Shown piece after piece: positions 4,776 to 7,341 of a DNA stretch of 7,341 nt. This DNA comes from Clostridia bacterium. Its GTDB lineage: Bacteria; Bacillota; Clostridia; Oscillospirales; CAG-272. Under the pieces are notes generated by a model that worked only from the letters and a program-made list of their open reading frames with translations, was not told where the DNA came from and searched no databases. Location of the stretch: positions 1 to 7,341 of the forward strand of contig JAGBTR010000105.1 of the NCBI GenBank assembly GCA_017631215.1. The letters are read 5' to 3'. Numbering within the stretch: the first letter of the stretch is position 1; each line of letters starts with the position of its first letter. The position numbers were made by a program, and so were the translations under genes.

Positions 4776-4814
4776 GTGTCTTGCGCGTGGAAGGATCCGC
4801 GAGGATCCTTCCAC
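4766..4814 (+). terminator. Tandem hairpins at the end of the 58-residue gene
   Basis: GACAC (4766-4770) pairs with GTGTC (4776-4780) across the stop codon. Next, GTGGAAGGATCC (4787-4798) pairs perfectly with GGATCCTTCCAC (4803-4814) over a GCGA loop, a GNRA tetraloop. No T-run follows, so termination is uncertain; a 3'-end barrier against RNase or an RNA-binding site is as likely. Confidence 0.5.
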
Positions 4815-4845
4815 TACATAGGCATTCGAAGTCATTTGACGTATC

Positions 4846-4862
4846 AGCAATAAACTATTGCT
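4846..4862. promoter_or_regulatory. Inverted repeat overlapping the recombinase -35
   Basis: AGCAATA-AAC-TATTGCT has perfect 7-bp arms; the right arm runs into the -35 TTGCTT and then T-rich DNA. It could be an operator that blocks polymerase, or a weak terminator of the upstream unit (stem then TTTTT). Confidence 0.5.
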
Positions 4863-4886
4863 TTTTCGAGTCGCTTATGTTATAAT
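4858..4886 (+). promoter_or_regulatory. Promoter of the serine recombinase
   Basis: TTGCTT (4858-4863), a 17-bp spacer and TATAAT (4881-4886) with TGT before it as an extended -10. Start near 4893, leader about 47 bases. It is housekeeping-like, unlike the CATAATA units of the other accessory genes, so the recombinase is probably controlled separately. Confidence 0.78.
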
Positions 4887-4939
4887 ATATCAAAGAAATG
4901 ATGATTTAACGAACTTTTCGAACCGAAAGGATAAAAGAT

Positions 4940-6643
4940 ATGGATATTTTAAGCATTCGCACCCTGCTCCGCACCAAGTCGATCTACGACCTGCCGTTGC
5001 GTGTGACCTACTACGCCCGCGTTTCGTCCGAGACGGATGAACAGCTCAACTCGCTGGACAATCAGATCTCCTACTACGAGAATCTCATCCGCGGCAACGC
5101 CAACTGGACCTTTGTTCCCGGCTACGTTGACGAGGGACTTTCCGGGATCTCGACCAAAAAAAGAAAGCACTTCAATGAGATGATCCACGACGCCAAGGAC
5201 GGTCTATTCGATCTGATCATCACCAAGGAGATCTCCCGCTTCGCCCGCAACACGCTGGACTCGCTGCAGTACACGCGCGAGCTGCTCGGGTTGGGCGTCG
5301 GTGTGTTCTTTCAAAACGACAACATCAACACACTGGACGAGGACGCGGAGCTCCGTCTGACGATCATGTCCTCCATCGCCCAGGACGAGCTTCGCAAGCT
5401 GTCCTCGCGCGTCAAATTTGGACACCAGCAGGCGATCAAGTCGGGCGTCGTGCTCGGCAACAGCCGCATCTTTGGCTACCGCAAGGAGGGCAAGCGCCTC
5501 GTGATCGACGAGTCACAGGCACCTATGGTACGCGAGCTGTTTCGTCTGTACGCCACGGGCGAGTACAGCATGAAGCAGCTTGAGACACTGTTCTATGAGC
5601 AGGGCTACCGCAATTACAACGGCAACAAGATCGCCCACTCCACGCTCTCCGGCATCATCTCCAATCCCAAATACAAGGGATACTATGTTGGCAACAAGGT
5701 GCGCGTCGTAGATATGTTCACCAAAAAGCAAAAGTTCCTCCCTCCCGAGGAGTGGGTGATGTTCAAGGACGAGACGGGTGAGGTCGTTCCCGCGATCGTC
5801 ACCGAGGAGCTTTGGGACAAGGCAAACGAGGTCCTCACGCGCAGGAGCGAGGACGTAAAGAGCCGTCAAGGCATCTGCAATCACGCCAATCTTCTGACAG
5901 GTAAGATGTACTGCGCGCACTGTGGCGCGGCCTATTACCGTCGCGATTCGAGGAGCAAGGACGGCAGGGTCAACTCCAAATGGGTCTGCTCGAACAAGAT
6001 CAACAACGGCGCCGATGCCTGCCCCTCCTTTCCCATCTACGAGGATGAGATCAAGCCCATCCTATTCGATGCGTTCAGCGAGACCCGCGTGGACGTAGAG
6101 GCCTTGATCGAAAGCTACGTGGAGATGTTCCAGTCGATGCAGACCGACCAAGAGACCGCTCGCCAGCTTGAGGAGCAGCGGCGCATCATCGCGCTGGCAG
6201 AGCAAAAAAAGAACAAGCTTCTTGAGCTTGTCACGACGGGGGCTATTACAACAGCCAATTTCAAATCCTTGACCGCTACTTGTGACGGCGAGGTGGCAGA
6301 TGCCAAGGAGTCCATCGCCACGCTGGAGGAGCAGATGCTCACCAAAGAGGAATATCGCGATCACATCCGCGAGATCCGCGCACACCTCGATGCCGCCGTC
6401 CGCGAGGCAAGCACGGGCATGATCACCAACGAATTCGTCGCTCAGTACATCGACAAAATCTTCGTCACCGTCGCCGAGGATGAGACATCCTCGGGGGAGC
6501 GCGTCGCCAAGCTCGAGATCAAGATATTCACAGGCAAAACAACAGAAAAGTGGCTGAAAAAGATCACCGCTCGCGGCGTGGGTCGTACGGGTGTCACGAT
6601 GAAGAAGATGATCGAGTCCTACGAGAACTCGCTCAAGAAGTAA
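4940..6643 (+). CDS. Large serine recombinase (integration/excision)
   Basis: The product has 567 residues, normal for the family. ATG 4940 follows AAAGGA (4926-4931) by 8 bases. Residues 20-165 are the resolvase-type catalytic domain: YYARVSSE with nucleophile Ser29 and Arg27, DEGLSG (64-69), SRFARN (99-104) and the E-helix region LRKLSSRVKFG (151-161). Residues 170-300 form the recombinase domain (GYRK, MVRELFRLYATGEYS, STLSGIISNPKYKGYYVG). Cys325, Cys328, Cys350 and Cys361 make the zinc ribbon. Residues about 395-485 are a predicted coiled coil, which in this family controls the direction of recombination. The tail (500-567) is basic. The enzyme pairs short attP and attB sites and exchanges strands by a phosphoserine rotation mechanism; excision normally needs a directionality factor. 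It sits directly against tyrS, as expected for a recombinase at the end of its element. Confidence 0.96.
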   Translation: MDILSIRTLLRTKSIYDLPLRVTYYARVSSETDEQLNSLDNQISYYENLIRGNANWTFVPGYVDEGLSGISTKKRKHFNEMIHDAKDGLFDLIITKEISRFARNTLDSLQYTRELLGLGVGVFFQNDNINTLDEDAELRLTIMSSIAQDELRKLSSRVKFGHQQAIKSGVVLGNSRIFGYRKEGKRLVIDESQAPMVRELFRLYATGEYSMKQLETLFYEQGYRNYNGNKIAHSTLSGIISNPKYKGYYVGNKVRVVDMFTKKQKFLPPEEWVMFKDETGEVVPAIVTEELWDKANEVLTRRSEDVKSRQGICNHANLLTGKMYCAHCGAAYYRRDSRSKDGRVNSKWVCSNKINNGADACPSFPIYEDEIKPILFDAFSETRVDVEALIESYVEMFQSMQTDQETARQLEEQRRIIALAEQKKNKLLELVTTGAITTANFKSLTATCDGEVADAKESIATLEEQMLTKEEYRDHIREIRAHLDAAVREASTGMITNEFVAQYIDKIFVTVAEDETSSGERVAKLEIKIFTGKTTEKWLKKITARGVGRTGVTMKKMIESYENSLKK

Positions 6644-6665
6644 TCTGACCCCCAAGATCTGAAAA

Positions 6666-6706
6666 GGGCGCGGAGGAGGCTATGCCTTCTCCGCGCCCGC
6701 GTTTTT
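6666..6706. terminator. Bidirectional terminator between the recombinase and tyrS
   Basis: A 15-pair stem (6666-6680 with 6684-6698, one G-T wobble) closes a TAT loop. On the plus strand T5 follows at 6702-6706; on the minus strand a T-run corresponding to AAAA at 6662-6665 follows directly. It serves both convergent genes and overlaps the tyrS stop codon at its edge. Confidence 0.9.
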
Positions 6707-7341
6707 ACTTTACGATGACCTTCTTGAATGCCTTTTTACCGCGGCGCACGATAACGCCCTCGGCAAAGTCCGCGATGGGGTAGACGGCCTTGACGTCGGT
6801 CACCTTGACATCGCCGACCGTGACACCGCCCTGCTCGACCGCGCGGCGCGCCTCGGAGCGCGAGGGAACGAGCTCGGCCTTGACGAGAATGCTGAGCAGG
6901 TCGATCGTGCCGTCGGCGCAATCGGCGGCCGCGATCTCGACGGTGGGCATATTGGAATCATCCGCGCCCGCACCGAACAGCGCCTTGGCGGCACTCTGTG
7001 CGCGGGTCGCCTCCTCCTCGCCGTGGACGAGCTTGGTCAGCTCGAACGCGAGGATCTCCTTGGCGGTGTTGAGCTGTGCGCCCTCCCACGAGGACATCTT
7101 GTCGATCTCCTCAAGCGGCAGGAAGGTCAGCATACGGATGCACTTGAGCACGTCGGCGTCCTCGACGTTTCTCCAGTACTGGTAGAAATCGTAGGGGCTG
7201 GTCTTTGCGGGATCGAGCCAGACCGCGCCCGATGCCGTCTTGCCCATCTTCTTGCCCTCGGAGTTAAGAAGAAGGTTGATGGTCATAGCATAGGCATCCT
7301 TGCCAAGCTTTTTTCTTATAAGCTCTGTGCCGTAAAGCATG
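6705..7341 (-). CDS. tyrS: Tyrosyl-tRNA synthetase, C-terminal half
   Basis: The visible 211 residues (plus one base) end at TAA 6707-6705; the N-terminal half, with the HIGH-type motif, lies beyond the window, so no start codon is assigned. NLLLNSEGKKMGKTASGAVWLD carries KMGKT, the bacterial TyrRS form of the KMSKS ATP-binding loop, near residue 31 of the visible part. TSPYDFYQYWRNVEDADV and FLPLEEI follow as usual. From about residue 145 to the end (GTIDLLSILVKAELVPSRSE, GGVTVGDVKV) is the S4 RNA-binding domain that grips tRNA-Tyr. The enzyme joins tyrosine to tRNA-Tyr in the cytoplasm and is a core housekeeping gene, so it marks the host chromosome and the right limit of the mobile element. 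Confidence 0.95.
   Translation of the reverse strand, partial: MLYGTELIRKKLGKDAYAMTINLLLNSEGKKMGKTASGAVWLDPAKTSPYDFYQYWRNVEDADVLKCIRMLTFLPLEEIDKMSSWEGAQLNTAKEILAFELTKLVHGEEEATRAQSAAKALFGAGADDSNMPTVEIAAADCADGTIDLLSILVKAELVPSRSEARRAVEQGGVTVGDVKVTDVKAVYPIADFAEGVIVRRGKKAFKKVIVK

Noticed and set aside
6062..6655. Leftward 197-codon frame at the end of the serine recombinase
   Set aside because: It is antisense to the coiled-coil and tail of the recombinase; Leu/Asp-rich sequence is what the reverse of a Lys/Glu-rich helix gives.
6790..7185. Rightward 131-codon frame opposite tyrS
   Set aside because: The opposite strand encodes a clear TyrRS C-terminal half; this frame is a shadow.
1..7341. tRNA, rRNA, insertion sequence or conjugation relaxase genes
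   Set aside because: No cloverleaf-like T-loop pattern, rRNA segment, DDE transposase or relaxase motif was recognised by eye; a covariance-model and profile search would be decisive.

Overview
The window looks like a small integrated mobile element of a Bacillota (probably Clostridia) chromosome. The evidence is strong AAAGGAGG-type ribosome binding sites, sigma-A-like promoters, a TyrRS with a KMGKT signature, and a tyrosine recombinase and a RepA_N-like initiator of types I associate with Clostridial mobile elements. The taxonomic call is inference; no rRNA or tRNA gene is visible.

Layout. On the left edge a Fic-family protein gene runs leftward out of the window from a near-consensus promoter (809-837). 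From 1039 to 6643 five clear genes all point right: a Lar-like zinc-ribbon protein with an unrecognised C-terminal half (1039-1488), a tyrosine recombinase (1893-2924), a RepA_N/DnaD-like replication initiator (3452-4453), a 58-residue SHOCT-like protein (4599-4775) and a large serine recombinase (4940-6643). On the right edge the 3' half of tyrS (6705-7341, minus strand) converges on the recombinase, and a strong bidirectional terminator (6666-6706) separates them. tyrS is almost certainly host DNA, so the right end of the element probably lies close to 6644-6665. The left end is not identifiable, and fic may be host or cargo.

How it may work. The serine recombinase is the best candidate for integration and excision. 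The initiator, with an AT-rich, bent, promoter-dense region in front of it (2943-3451), suggests that the excised circle can replicate. The tyrosine recombinase could resolve dimers or perform a second recombination. The Lar-like protein would protect against host restriction on entry. No relaxase or conjugation gene is present, so any transfer would need help or simply is not encoded here.

The least expected signals are regulatory. A CATAATA box on one strand occurs five times, each ahead of an accessory transcription unit. Three copies of CTTRTATAAAAG lie exactly 23 bp before a -10-like hexamer upstream of the initiator. Eight A-tracts with a mean spacing of 10 bp predict curved DNA. A 27-bp perfect palindrome follows the tyrosine recombinase. 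A long leader upstream of the tyrosine recombinase can fold into nested stems and carries short Arg-rich reading frames.
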